Shown one piece after another: positions 1 to 9,198 of a DNA stretch of 64,000 bases. The stretch covers positions 6,812-70,811 of the forward strand of contig NZ_CAUWHO010000010.1 in assembly GCF_963558545.1 (NCBI RefSeq). Direction: 5' to 3'. The stretch comes from Tyzzerella sp963558545 (GTDB lineage: Bacteria > Bacillota > Clostridia > Lachnospirales > CAG-274). Numbering within the stretch: position 1 is the stretch's first letter; the number at the start of each line of letters is the position of its first letter. The position numbers were made by a program, and so were the translations under genes. Below the pieces are notes generated by a model. It did no database searches. It was not told the origin of the DNA and saw nothing but the letters and a program-made list of their open reading frames with translations.

Positions 1-2502
1 TTAAATGATATCTTCAATATCTTCGTTTTCTATATAGTCTTCAGATATTTTTGCAACGCTCATAACTTTAACATCATCATCAATATTTATAAGCTTAACA
101 CCTTGTGTTACACGGCTTGTTGTGGATATATCTTTAGCCCTTATTCTAATAATAACACCCTCAGATGTAACCATAATAAGCTCTTCTTTTTCATCTATCA
201 TTTTAACATCTATAACATTACCTGTTCTTTCTGTAATTTTATATGTTTTAAGCCCTTTTCCACCACGTGTTTGTGCTCTATATTCATCACTTAAAGTACA
301 TTTACCAAACCCTTTTTCAGAAACAATAAGAACTTTTTTATCTTCTTCTATTACTTCGCTTGCTACCACTTCATCGTCTTTATTTAAAGTAATAGCTTTT
401 ACCCCTGTTGCATTTCTTCCAAGCTCTCTTATGTCTTCTTCACTAAATCTAATAGACATACCAAATTTTGTAGCTAAAAATATGTGTTTACCATCTGTTA
501 TTTTTTGTACAGATATAAGCTCATCATCTTCTCTAAGGTTTACTGCTATAAGTCCCATTTTTCTAATATTATTAAACATAGATATTTTTGTCTTTTTAAT
601 AATACCTTTTTTAGTAGTCATAGCAAGATATTCATCTGTAGCTATATCTTCATTATCTTTATTTTGTTTAACTGGTATAACAGCTGTTATCTTTTCTCCA
701 TTATCTAGCTGTAAAAGGTTAATAATAGGTGTTCCTTTAGCAGTACGCCCAGCCTCTGGTATTTCAAATGTTTTTATACGGTACACTTTACCTTTGTTTG
801 TAAAGAAATATATAAAACTATGGTTGCTACTTAAAAATAGATTTTTAACAAAATCTTCATCTCTTGTTTGCATACCTATTATACCTTTACCACCTCTGTT
901 TTGGCTTTTATATGTAGATAATGGTAATCTCTTAATATAATCAAGATGTGTCATTGTTATAACACTCATTTCATCTTCTATAAGGTCTTCTATATATAAA
1001 TCACCTTCATCTTGAACAATAGCTGTTAGTCTTTCATCGCCAAATTTAGCTTTTGTTTGTAACAATTCTTCTTTTATTACTTGTAAAAGTCTATTTTCGC
1101 TACCTAATATAGCTTGTAATTGGTCTATAAGAGAATTAAGCTTAGCAAATTCTTCATCTAATTTTTCTCTTTCTAATCCAGATAAACTTCTAAGACGCAT
1201 TTCGCATATAGCATCTACTTGCTCAAAAGTAAAGTCAAATCTATCCATAAGTATAGCTTTTGCATCTTTTATATCCTTGTTAGACCTAATGATGTTTATT
1301 ATTTCATCTATAAAATCTAAAGCTTTTAAAAGTCCCTCTACTATATGTGCTCTTTTTAAGGCTTTATCTAAGTCAAACTGAGTTCTTCTTGTAACAACTT
1401 CCTCTTGATGTTTTAAATAATATTGTAAAATTTCTTTTAAATTTAAAGTTTTAGGTACACCATCTACAATAGATAAAAAGTTTATACTATAATTTTCCTG
1501 TAATTGAGAATATTTATAAAGTTGGTTTAGTATAACATTAGCATTAGCATCTTTTCTACATTCTATAACAACTCTTATACCATTTCTATCAGATTCATCG
1601 TTTATATCTGTTATACCATCTACCTTTTTGTCCTTAACAAGCTCTGCTATTTTTTCTATCATACGAGATTTATTTACTTGATAAGGTATTTCTGTTATTA
1701 TTATTCTTTCTTTACCTGTTTTAGTAGTTTCTATATTGGCAGTAGAACGAACACGTATTCTACCTCTACCAGTAGTATATGCCATTCTTATACCTGCCTT
1801 ACCAAGTATGGTAGCACCTGTTGGAAAATCTGGTCCTTTAATAATATTTAAAATTTCTTCTATATCGGTATCTCTATTTTCTTCTATTTTGTTGTCTATT
1901 ATTTTTAACAAGCCATCTATTACTTCTGTAAGGTTATGAGGTGGTATATTAGTTGCCATACCAACTGCTATCCCAGAAGAACCATTTACAAGTAGGTTAG
2001 GAAATCTAGACGGAAGAACTGTTGGCTCTTTTTCTGTACTGTCATAGTTATCTGTAAAATCTACTGTATTTTTTTCTATGTCAGATAGCATTTCAACTGC
2101 TATTTTACTAAGCTTAGCCTCTGTATATCTATGAGCAGCAGCAGGATAACCATCTATAGACCCAAAGTTACCGTGCCCGTCTACAAGCATATAACGCATA
2201 GAAAAATCTTGTGCCATTCTAACTAAAGCATCATATATAGCAGCATCACCGTGAGGGTGGTATTTACCCATCGTTTCACCTACTATATTGGCACATTTTT
2301 TATATCCTTTGCTAGGGTCTAAGTTTAGCTTGTTCATAGCATATAGTATACGTCTATGAACAGGTTTTAATCCATCTCTAACGTCTGGTAATGCTCTAGA
2401 AACAATAACACTCATAGCATATTCTATATAAGAGCTTTTCATCTTATCTGCTATCTCTGTGTCTATTATTTTGTCATAGTGTTCAAATTGATTTTCAGAC
2501 AT
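1..2502 (-). CDS. gyrA: DNA gyrase subunit A
   Basis: Breakage-reunion subunit of DNA gyrase, which introduces negative supercoils as an A2B2 complex with GyrB. The 833-residue length is normal for GyrA. The N-terminal domain carries the active-site tyrosine in AAHRYTEAK (about Tyr126) and the quinolone-pocket helix HPHGDAAIYDALVRMAQ (residues 82-98). The C-terminal beta-pinwheel carries a GyrA-box, QNRGGKG, which favours gyrase over topoisomerase IV. The position matching E. coli Ser83 is alanine. The ATG is preceded by an AAAGGA site. The gene lies 26 bp downstream of gyrB and is probably cotranscribed with it. The stop codon occupies the first three bases of the window, so the gene is complete. 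Confidence 0.97.
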   Translation of the reverse strand: MSENQFEHYDKIIDTEIADKMKSSYIEYAMSVIVSRALPDVRDGLKPVHRRILYAMNKLNLDPSKGYKKCANIVGETMGKYHPHGDAAIYDALVRMAQDFSMRYMLVDGHGNFGSIDGYPAAAHRYTEAKLSKIAVEMLSDIEKNTVDFTDNYDSTEKEPTVLPSRFPNLLVNGSSGIAVGMATNIPPHNLTEVIDGLLKIIDNKIEENRDTDIEEILNIIKGPDFPTGATILGKAGIRMAYTTGRGRIRVRSTANIETTKTGKERIIITEIPYQVNKSRMIEKIAELVKDKKVDGITDINDESDRNGIRVVIECRKDANANVILNQLYKYSQLQENYSINFLSIVDGVPKTLNLKEILQYYLKHQEEVVTRRTQFDLDKALKRAHIVEGLLKALDFIDEIINIIRSNKDIKDAKAILMDRFDFTFEQVDAICEMRLRSLSGLEREKLDEEFAKLNSLIDQLQAILGSENRLLQVIKEELLQTKAKFGDERLTAIVQDEGDLYIEDLIEDEMSVITMTHLDYIKRLPLSTYKSQNRGGKGIIGMQTRDEDFVKNLFLSSNHSFIYFFTNKGKVYRIKTFEIPEAGRTAKGTPIINLLQLDNGEKITAVIPVKQNKDNEDIATDEYLAMTTKKGIIKKTKISMFNNIRKMGLIAVNLREDDELISVQKITDGKHIFLATKFGMSIRFSEEDIRELGRNATGVKAITLNKDDEVVASEVIEEDKKVLIVSEKGFGKCTLSDEYRAQTRGGKGLKTYKITERTGNVIDVKMIDEKEELIMVTSEGVIIRIRAKDISTTSRVTQGVKLINIDDDVKVMSVAKISEDYIENEDIEDII

Positions 2503-2528
2503 AATGTTTTATCCTTTCTAATAGTATA

Positions 2529-4436
2529 TTACACATCTAAGTTTGTAACAAATTTTGCATTTTCTTGTATAAACTCACGTCTTGGCTCTACCCTATCTCC
2601 CATAAGCTGGTCAAATATTTCATCTGCAAGCCTTGCATCTTCTAATGTTACTCTTAATAAGATACGTTTTTCTGGGTCCATAGTTGTTTCCCAAAGTTGC
2701 TCTGCGTCCATTTCTCCAAGCCCTTTATAACGTTGTATAGGCTTTATACCCTCTGTGCCTATTTGTTGTAATATTTCATCTCTTTCTGCATCACTATAAG
2801 CATAATATTCTTTTTTGCCTTTTTCTATTTTATAAAGAGGTGGTTTAGCAAGGTATACATAACCATTTTCTATAAGAGGTGTCATAAACCTAAAAATAAA
2901 TGTAAGAAGAAGTGTAGTAATATGTGCACCGTCTACATCGGCATCTGTCATAAGTACTATTTTATGGTATCTAAGCTTTTCTATATCAAAGTCATCGTGT
3001 ATACCTGTCCCAAAAGCTGTTATCATAGAGCGTATTTCTTCGTTACCTAATATTTTATCAAGCCTAGACTTTTCTACGTTTAATATTTTACCCCTAAGAG
3101 GCAATATAGCTTGAGTTTTTGGCGTTCTTGCATTAACAGCAGAACCACCAGCAGAGTTTCCCTCAACTATATATAGCTCACATTTAGACGGGTCTTTTTC
3201 GCTACAATCTGTCAATTTACCAGGAAGCCTACCAACCTCAAGAGCAGATTTTCTCCTTACAAGCTCACGAGCTTTTTTGGCAGCATCTCTAGCACGAGAG
3301 GCAACTAAAGCCTTTTCTATAATCATTTTACCAATTGTTGGATTTTCTTCTAAAAAATAAGTTAAATTTTCTGATAAAACGCTATCTACTGCATTTTTAG
3401 CCTCTTTACTACCTAGTTTACCTTTTGTTTGTCCTTCAAACTGAGGTTCTTCTATTTTTATACTAACAACAGATGTTAGCCCCTCTCTTATATCATCACC
3501 TGTTACTTTTTCGTTTTCTTTTAAAAGTCCAAATTTTTTGCCATAGTCATTTACCGTTTTTGTTATAGCACTTCTAAAGCCTGCAATATGCGTACCACCG
3601 TCTACTGTGTTTATATTGTTTACATAAGAGTAGTTGTTTTCTAAATATCCATCATTATGCTGAAAAGCAACCTCTACAAAAATGTTATCTTTTATACCTT
3701 CACAATAAAACACGTCTTCATATACAGGTACTTTATTTTTATTTATATGTTGTACAAACTCTTTAATACCACCTTCATAGTGGAAAGTTTTTTCTTTTAT
3801 TTCTTCTTGTCTTAAATCTTTTAATACTATTTTTATACCTTTTGTTAAAAAGGCTGTTTCTTGTAGCCTTTGCTTTAATGTATCATAGCTATATTCTAGC
3901 TCATCAAATATTTCATAATCTGGTTTAAATTCTATTTCCGTACCTGTTATAGATTTGTCACATTCTCCTACAACAGTAAGTTTTGTAACAACATCTCCAC
4001 GAGAATATTTTTGTTCGTATATTTTACCACCATTATATATTTTTACAACAAGCCACTGGCTAAGAGCATTAACAACAGAAGCACCAACACCGTGTAACCC
4101 ACCAGATACTTTATATCCACCACCACCAAATTTACCTCCAGCGTGAAGTATTGTAAATACAACCTCAACAGCTGGTATACCTTTTTGTGGGTGTATACCT
4201 ATAGGGATACCCCTACCATTGTCTTTTACCCTTATGCTATTTTCTTTATTTATAGATACCTCTATTTCAGAACAATGCCCTGCCAAAGCTTCGTCTACTG
4301 CATTATCTACTATTTCATATACAAGATGATGTAACCCTCTACTAGATGTAGAGCCTATATACATACCAGGACGCTTTCTAACAGCCTCTAGGCCTTCCAA
4401 TATTTGTATTTGATTCTCGTTATATTCTGGTTTCAT
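2529..4436 (-). CDS. gyrB: DNA gyrase subunit B
   Basis: ATPase subunit of DNA gyrase. The 635-residue protein has the GHKL ATPase domain (VDNAVDEAL near residue 45; GGLHGVGASVVNAL near 113), the transducer domain, the TOPRIM signatures EGNSAGGSA and MTDADVDGAH, and the C-terminal QRYKGLGEM motif. This length is typical of Firmicutes GyrB, without the insert found in proteobacterial forms. It sits between recF and gyrA in the usual origin order. A 215-bp gap with a hairpin separates it from recF, so gyrB-gyrA probably has its own promoter there, although I could not pick out a convincing one. Confidence 0.97.
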   Translation of the reverse strand: MKPEYNENQIQILEGLEAVRKRPGMYIGSTSSRGLHHLVYEIVDNAVDEALAGHCSEIEVSINKENSIRVKDNGRGIPIGIHPQKGIPAVEVVFTILHAGGKFGGGGYKVSGGLHGVGASVVNALSQWLVVKIYNGGKIYEQKYSRGDVVTKLTVVGECDKSITGTEIEFKPDYEIFDELEYSYDTLKQRLQETAFLTKGIKIVLKDLRQEEIKEKTFHYEGGIKEFVQHINKNKVPVYEDVFYCEGIKDNIFVEVAFQHNDGYLENNYSYVNNINTVDGGTHIAGFRSAITKTVNDYGKKFGLLKENEKVTGDDIREGLTSVVSIKIEEPQFEGQTKGKLGSKEAKNAVDSVLSENLTYFLEENPTIGKMIIEKALVASRARDAAKKARELVRRKSALEVGRLPGKLTDCSEKDPSKCELYIVEGNSAGGSAVNARTPKTQAILPLRGKILNVEKSRLDKILGNEEIRSMITAFGTGIHDDFDIEKLRYHKIVLMTDADVDGAHITTLLLTFIFRFMTPLIENGYVYLAKPPLYKIEKGKKEYYAYSDAERDEILQQIGTEGIKPIQRYKGLGEMDAEQLWETTMDPEKRILLRVTLEDARLADEIFDQLMGDRVEPRREFIQENAKFVTNLDV

Positions 4437-4539
4437 TTATATTCTCCTTTTATAAAATCAAAATACTTAATATATTTTAATTCGATTATTTATCATTCAT
4501 ATTTTATAATCAATTTTTAATGCTTTATTTTAAAACGTC

Positions 4540-4581
4540 AAAAGCCTGTAACATATATTATATCATATATTACAGGCTTTT
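4540..4581 (-). terminator. Hairpin between recF and gyrB
   Basis: A perfect 12-bp inverted repeat (AAAAGCCTGTAA / TTACAGGCTTTT) around an AT-rich loop that can extend the stem. It lies about 70 bp downstream of the recF stop and probably ends the dnaA-dnaN-yaaA-recF transcript before gyrB. The U-run is short, so termination may be partial. Confidence 0.6.
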
Positions 4582-4651
4582 AACAGTATATTTTGCCATA
4601 TTTTTATTAAAATTTTAAAAATATACACATTATAAATATTAGTATAAAATA

Positions 4652-5740
4652 TTAATTATTATTTGTATTTATTTTTCCATTTGATACATTAAAAATATTA
4701 CATTTTTCATCTAAATTTTTTAAAACATCTTCTACACCTGTGCAAGTTATTATTACTTGTAGATTTTTTATATTTTTTATTAAAAATCTCTGTCTATCTT
4801 TATCTAATTCAGATAAAACATCATCTAGTAATAAAACTGGTAGTATCCCCTTTTCTTCTTCTATCAATTTTATTTCTGCTAGTTTTGTGCTTAAAGAGGC
4901 TGTTCTTTGTTGTCCTTGAGAGCCAAAATCTCTAGCATTTACCCCATTTATAAAAAATAACAAATCATCTTTATGTGGCCCATAGCAAGTAGTTCCATAT
5001 AGTATATCTTTATCTATGTTTTTATCTATCTTTTCTTTAAATTCTTCTATTGTTACGCTAGGTTTATATTTTAACTCTAATATTTCAGTACTATTTGTAA
5101 TATCTTTATGTATTTTATTTGATATATAATTTAATTTTTTAATAAATAAATCTCTTGTTTGTATTATTTTTACACCAAAATCTACAAGCTGACTATCCCA
5201 TACAAATAGTGTATCTTTAAGGCTTATATTTTTAATTATTTTTTTTAATAATGTATTACGCTGTTTTAATACTTTATGGTACTGTGAAAGATTGTAATAG
5301 TATATATTGTTTATTTGACAAAGCTCCATATCTATAAATTTTCGTCTTTCTTGAGGTCCTTGCTTTATAAGGCTTAAATCTTCTGGAGAGAAGATAACAA
5401 CATTTAAATAGCCAAAAAGCTCTCCCAATTTATTAATGGGTATATTATTTATAGCAATACCTTTTTTACTATCATTTTTTAAATGTATATCTATTTTATC
5501 AAATATAGTTTCTTTTTGTACCTCTAGCCTTATATGAGCTTCATCTTGGCCAAATTTTATAAGCTCTTTATCTTTATGTGTTCTATGGCTTCTACCAGTT
5601 GCACCTATATATACACTTTCTAAAAGGTTAGTTTTACCTTGAGCATTTTTTCCATAAAAAATATTTACACCGTCTTTTAGCTCAAGGTCCAATTTTTCTA
5701 TATTTCTATAATTTTTTAAAGATATTTTTTTTACATACAT
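4652..5740 (-). CDS. recF: DNA replication and repair protein RecF
   Basis: SMC-like ATPase that loads RecA at gaps in single-stranded DNA together with RecO and RecR. The protein has Walker A GKNAQGKTN near residue 32, the ABC signature SQGQQRTASLS near 280, and Walker B PVLLLDDVLSELD near 305. An in-frame GTG lies at 5749, but that GTG is part of the AGGTGA ribosome binding site. The ATG at 5740 has correct spacing and gives the family N-terminus MYVKKISLKNYRN, so it was chosen (362 aa). The gene starts immediately beyond the yaaA stop, so translation is probably coupled. This is the usual yaaA-recF pairing near oriC. Confidence 0.95.
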   Translation of the reverse strand: MYVKKISLKNYRNIEKLDLELKDGVNIFYGKNAQGKTNLLESVYIGATGRSHRTHKDKELIKFGQDEAHIRLEVQKETIFDKIDIHLKNDSKKGIAINNIPINKLGELFGYLNVVIFSPEDLSLIKQGPQERRKFIDMELCQINNIYYYNLSQYHKVLKQRNTLLKKIIKNISLKDTLFVWDSQLVDFGVKIIQTRDLFIKKLNYISNKIHKDITNSTEILELKYKPSVTIEEFKEKIDKNIDKDILYGTTCYGPHKDDLLFFINGVNARDFGSQGQQRTASLSTKLAEIKLIEEEKGILPVLLLDDVLSELDKDRQRFLIKNIKNLQVIITCTGVEDVLKNLDEKCNIFNVSNGKINTNNN

Positions 5741-5741
5741 T

Positions 5742-5957
5742 TTATTCACCTATAGCTTTAAATGTACCAAAATCTTGTATTTCTATAATATCTCCATTTC
5801 TTATTTTTTTACCTCTTTCAAGGCAAGTTGTACCATTTACTTTTACAATACCGTCTAATATAAGCATTTTTGCATCTGAGCCTTGTCCTACAACTCTAGC
5901 TAGCTTTATAAATTGTTGTAATTTTATAAACTCTGTATTAAATTTTATTTCTTCCAT
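5742..5957 (-). CDS. yaaA: S4-domain RNA-binding protein (YaaA family)
   Basis: Small 71-residue S4-like RNA-binding protein, found almost always between dnaN and recF in Firmicutes. The S4 fold is visible in FIKLQQFIKLARVVGQGSDAK (its first half) and in VKVNGTTCLERGKKIRNGD. Its stop codon lies next to the recF start, which suggests an operon. The family has been linked to ribosome assembly; no catalytic residues are expected. Start ATG at 5957. A repeat element separates it from dnaN. Confidence 0.9.
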   Translation of the reverse strand: MEEIKFNTEFIKLQQFIKLARVVGQGSDAKMLILDGIVKVNGTTCLERGKKIRNGDIIEIQDFGTFKAIGE

Positions 5958-5971
5958 ATAATCACCATATT

Positions 5972-6113
5972 TTAATTATTTTATAATTATGAGGTTGTAG
6001 ACTTTGTCTACAACCTGTTCAAAAAAATAACAAGTTTATTTTTTTGAGATAAAAATGAAAAAAGTTTACTTAATAATATTTTGTCTACAGTCTGTTAATT
6101 ATTTTATAATTAT
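5972..6113 (-). mobile_element. Dispersed noncoding element, copy A (internally deleted)
   Basis: A 104-bp core (5991-6094) flanked by a perfect 19-bp direct repeat, TTAATTATTTTATAATTAT, at 5972-5990 and 6095-6113. Read on the minus strand, the core begins CTGTAGACAAAATATTATTA, continues through CATTTTTATCTC, CAAAAAAATAA and TTATTTTTTTG, and ends in the hairpin AGGTTGTAGAC / GTCTACAACCT. These are the left and right ends of the elements at 36.1 and 54.4 kb. About 130 bp of internal sequence is missing, and the join is at a TATCTC that occurs at both edges in the full copy. The right direct repeat covers the dnaN stop codon. No reading frame is present. Confidence 0.75.
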
Positions 6114-7222
6114 TCATTAATTTTTAAAGGTAAAATTAAATATTTATAGTCGTCATTATCAATTCCCTTTATAATACAAGGGCTAAGAGATGTTATAAAC
6201 TGTATAGATACTTTATCATCATCTATAGCCTTTAAAGCCTCTATTAAATATCTAGGATTAAAAGCTATGCTAAGCCCCTCTCCCTCTAAATCTATAGCCA
6301 CTTCTTCATAAGATGTACCAAACTCTGTATTAGAGGTAATAACAAGGTTATCATCATTTTTTATTTCTAGCTTAACAGGTGTTTTTTTATTGTCTTTAGA
6401 TATTAAAGATGCTCTTTCTAAGCTATTTAAAAAACTTGTTCTGTCTATTTTTATTTTTGTATTATAATCTTCTGTAAATATTTGTTCATATTTTAAAAAC
6501 TCTCCATCTAGCAATCTAGATATAATAATACAACTATCAAGCTCAAACAAAATGTAATTTTCGTTAAAATATAAATTTACTACACTATCTTCTTTATCAG
6601 ATAATATTTTTATAATTTCATTTAAAGCTTTAGCAGGTACAATAAAATCTGCATTTTTAAAATCTTTTTTTAGCTCTGTACGTCTAAAAGATACTCTAAA
6701 TCCATCTATTGCAACTATGTTTAAATATCCTTCTTTTATTTCTATTAGTTCTCCAGTTAAAGCTGGTTTAGACTCATCTGTAGATACAGAAAATTTTGTT
6801 TGTCTTATCATATTTTTAAGAACAGATGAATTTATTTCATATTTTTCTTCTTTTTCTACTGTATTAAGTGTAGGAAATTCTTCTCCATTTTGCCCTAGTA
6901 TTTTAAATTCTGTTTTACCATTTTTTATAATAGTAACATTCTTTTCATCTACTTCTATGGATATATCCCCATCTGGCATATTTTTTATTATGTCAAAAAA
7001 AATTCTAGCTTCTAAAGCAACTAATCCTTTTTCTAATATATCCGCTTCTATATTAGATGTTTCTATACCAAGCTCTAAATCATTAGATATTAACCTAAAG
7101 CCATTTTTATCTGCTTTTAATAATATACATTCTAATATAGGTAAAGTTGTTCTTGATGGAACAGATTTTAAAACAATATTTATATTTTGAAGTAAAATAT
7201 CTTTTTTACATTTAATGTTCAT
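6110..7222 (-). CDS. dnaN: DNA polymerase III beta subunit (sliding clamp)
   Basis: Processivity clamp of the replicative polymerase; two 370-residue protomers form a ring around DNA. The protein starts MNIKCKKDILLQNINIV and ends with the family-typical LILPLKINE. Three clamp repeats fit the length. It lies downstream of dnaA and upstream of yaaA-recF, the canonical order. The 271-bp gap to dnaA contains DnaA boxes. The stop codon sits inside the right direct repeat of repeat element copy A, so the natural 3' end and terminator of dnaN have been altered by that insertion. Confidence 0.97.
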   Translation of the reverse strand: MNIKCKKDILLQNINIVLKSVPSRTTLPILECILLKADKNGFRLISNDLELGIETSNIEADILEKGLVALEARIFFDIIKNMPDGDISIEVDEKNVTIIKNGKTEFKILGQNGEEFPTLNTVEKEEKYEINSSVLKNMIRQTKFSVSTDESKPALTGELIEIKEGYLNIVAIDGFRVSFRRTELKKDFKNADFIVPAKALNEIIKILSDKEDSVVNLYFNENYILFELDSCIIISRLLDGEFLKYEQIFTEDYNTKIKIDRTSFLNSLERASLISKDNKKTPVKLEIKNDDNLVITSNTEFGTSYEEVAIDLEGEGLSIAFNPRYLIEALKAIDDDKVSIQFITSLSPCIIKGIDNDDYKYLILPLKINE

Positions 7223-7493
7223 AAATAAATCTCCTTTTATAATGTTAAAAACTTTTGTGTTTAAATATATAGATATATAATATGTTTTTATAGTAGATAT
7301 AGTAGTAGAGTGTGTTTATATGTTGATAACTAAAAAAATGCTTAAAATTTAAATAAAAAAATAAAATTAAAAATATGTTGATAATTTTTTTTATCTTTAA
7401 AGTTATCAACATAATAAACATATAAAAAAAATATATATAGTTATAAACAAAATAATAACATAGTTATAAAGTAGTTACCAACATAGTAAAATA
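7223..7493. other. oriC, dnaA-dnaN intergenic half
   Basis: An AT-rich spacer with several DnaA-box-like 9-mers: TGTTGATAA at 7321-7329 and 7376-7384, TTATCAACA at 7403-7411, and weaker TTATAAACA at 7441-7449 and TTACCAACA at 7475-7483. Together with the cluster upstream of dnaA this matches the split origin known from Bacillus-type chromosomes, where boxes on both sides of dnaA cooperate in unwinding. Which half contains the unwinding element cannot be decided by eye. Confidence 0.75.
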
Positions 7494-8801
7494 CTATTTT
7501 TTTAATATTTTATCTCTTAAAACAATAATTGAATTTTCAAAATTTTTATCTGATTTTAGTTTTTCTTCTATCTTTTCTATACCGTGTATAACAGTAGAAT
7601 GGTCTCTACCTATACTTCTACCTATATTTAACAAAGATTCGTTTAGTATTTCTCTTGTAAGATACATATAAACTTGTCTAGCAATAGTTATAGGTTGGTT
7701 TCTTTTTTTGCTCCTTATTTCGTCTATTTTTACGTTAAAGTGGTTAGATACAGCCTCTAATATAGTATCAGTAGAAAGAGATATGTCTTTATCTTGTATA
7801 ATATCTTTAAGGGCATTTTCTGCAAGTTCAACGCTAAGGTTAACCCCTGTAAGGTTAGAATAAGCTATAACACGCGTTAAAGCACCCTCTAATTCTCTTA
7901 TATTGCTTTTAACAGATTTTGCTATAAACTGTGAAACATCTTTTGGTATTGATATGTTTAAAGACTCTGCTTTTTTTTCTAAAATGGCAGTTCTTGTTTC
8001 AAAATTAGGTGTTTTTATATCTGCTATAAGCCCCCCTGCAAATCTAGAGCGAAGCCTCTCTGTTAAAGTTTCTATCTCATTAGGTGGTCTATCACTAGAT
8101 ATAATTATTTGTTTTCCAGAGTCTTTAAGGTCGTTAAATGTATGGAAAAACTCCTCTTGTGTTTGAGTTTTATCTACTATAAATTGTATGTCATCTATTA
8201 ATAAAACATCTATTTTTCTATATTTTTCTCTAAATTCTTTGTTTTTTTGTTCTCTTATAGATGCTATAAGCTCATTTGTAAATTTTTCACAAGAAGCATA
8301 TAGCACTTTTGTATCTGGATTTTTTGATAGTATGTAGTTTGCAATAGCGTGCATAAGATGGGTTTTACCAAGCCCCACATCTCCATATAAAAACAGAGGG
8401 TTATATATGCCAGGGCTTTCTGCAACGGCAACAGATGCAGCGTGTGCAAGCCTGTTGCTCTCACCAATAACAAAGTTTTCAAATATATAATTATTGTTTA
8501 GGTTATTTTCTGTTTTTTGTTTTTTTGGTTGGTTTAAAATTTGTTTTAAATCTTCTTCTAAAACAAGTTTAATATTTAAGTTTTTTTGGTTAAAACATTG
8601 CTCGCAAACAGCAGTTAAAACAGACATATATTTAAGCTTTATATGCTCTATGTAAAATATATCAGAAGATTTTAAAATAATAGTGTTATTTTCATAAGAT
8701 ATAAACTGTAAATCGACAAACCAAGTTTTAAATGTAAAATCACCAAGTTCTTGTTGCATAGACTTTAGGCATTCTTCCCAACAGTCTTCATAAGTGTTCA
8801 T
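7494..8801 (-). CDS. dnaA: Chromosomal replication initiator protein DnaA
   Basis: AAA+ ATPase that binds DnaA boxes and opens the origin. The 435-residue protein has domain I (about 1-80), a short Asn/Lys-rich linker (domain II), the AAA+ core with Walker A GDVGLGKTH near residue 140 and Walker B LLIDDIQF near 200, and a DNA-binding domain IV with the signature GRDHSTVIHGIEKI near residue 400. Start ATG at 8801 has an AGGAGG site. It is transcribed leftward, away from the box cluster at 8.85-9.03 kb. Unusually, the divergent neighbour is not rpmH but a C39-like protease gene. Confidence 0.97.
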   Translation of the reverse strand: MNTYEDCWEECLKSMQQELGDFTFKTWFVDLQFISYENNTIILKSSDIFYIEHIKLKYMSVLTAVCEQCFNQKNLNIKLVLEEDLKQILNQPKKQKTENNLNNNYIFENFVIGESNRLAHAASVAVAESPGIYNPLFLYGDVGLGKTHLMHAIANYILSKNPDTKVLYASCEKFTNELIASIREQKNKEFREKYRKIDVLLIDDIQFIVDKTQTQEEFFHTFNDLKDSGKQIIISSDRPPNEIETLTERLRSRFAGGLIADIKTPNFETRTAILEKKAESLNISIPKDVSQFIAKSVKSNIRELEGALTRVIAYSNLTGVNLSVELAENALKDIIQDKDISLSTDTILEAVSNHFNVKIDEIRSKKRNQPITIARQVYMYLTREILNESLLNIGRSIGRDHSTVIHGIEKIEEKLKSDKNFENSIIVLRDKILKK

Positions 8802-9198
8802 TTTATACCTCCTATATAAATATCTTTATATTAAATTATGCAAAATATGTGGATAATTTATTATTAACATATGTTAATATAAATAAAAAAATGGTAAAAT
8901 TAACATATGTGGATAAACATATATTAACATAAAAAATATAGTAAAATAAATAAAAAATAACATATATAAATAATTATTAACATAGTTATCAACAATATGT
9001 GGATAAGTGTTAATAATTACATAGTTATTAACACTATATATAATAACAAAAATATTTTATATAATCAACAATTTTAGTTATAAACATTTAAAAAATTAAT
9101 ATAGCAATAAAAATATAGACATATATATTAAAATAATGTAAAATGGGATAATATAATAATATTATTATTTATTAAAAGACACTTAGGAGGAAATTATT
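8802..9198. other. oriC, region upstream of dnaA
   Basis: A very AT-rich 397-bp gap with consensus DnaA boxes: TGTGGATAA at 8848-8856, 8908-8916 and 8998-9006, TTATCAACA at 8986-8994, and a near match TTATTAACA at 9025-9033. Several ATATGTTAAT-like repeats occur between them. The stretch from about 9040 to 9180 is almost pure A/T and is a candidate unwinding element. No protein-coding ORF and no rpmH were found here. Confidence 0.85.

Noticed and set aside
122..940. A 272-residue ORF opposite gyrA
   Set aside because: It is antisense to a certain gene, has biased hydrophobic composition typical of reverse reading of AT-rich coding DNA, and has no ribosome binding site.
5991..6015. AGGTTGTAGAC/GTCTACAACCT as a simple dnaN terminator
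   Set aside because: The same hairpin and adjoining blocks recur at 36.29 and 54.57 kb inside larger repeated elements, so it is part of a repeat even if it can also terminate.
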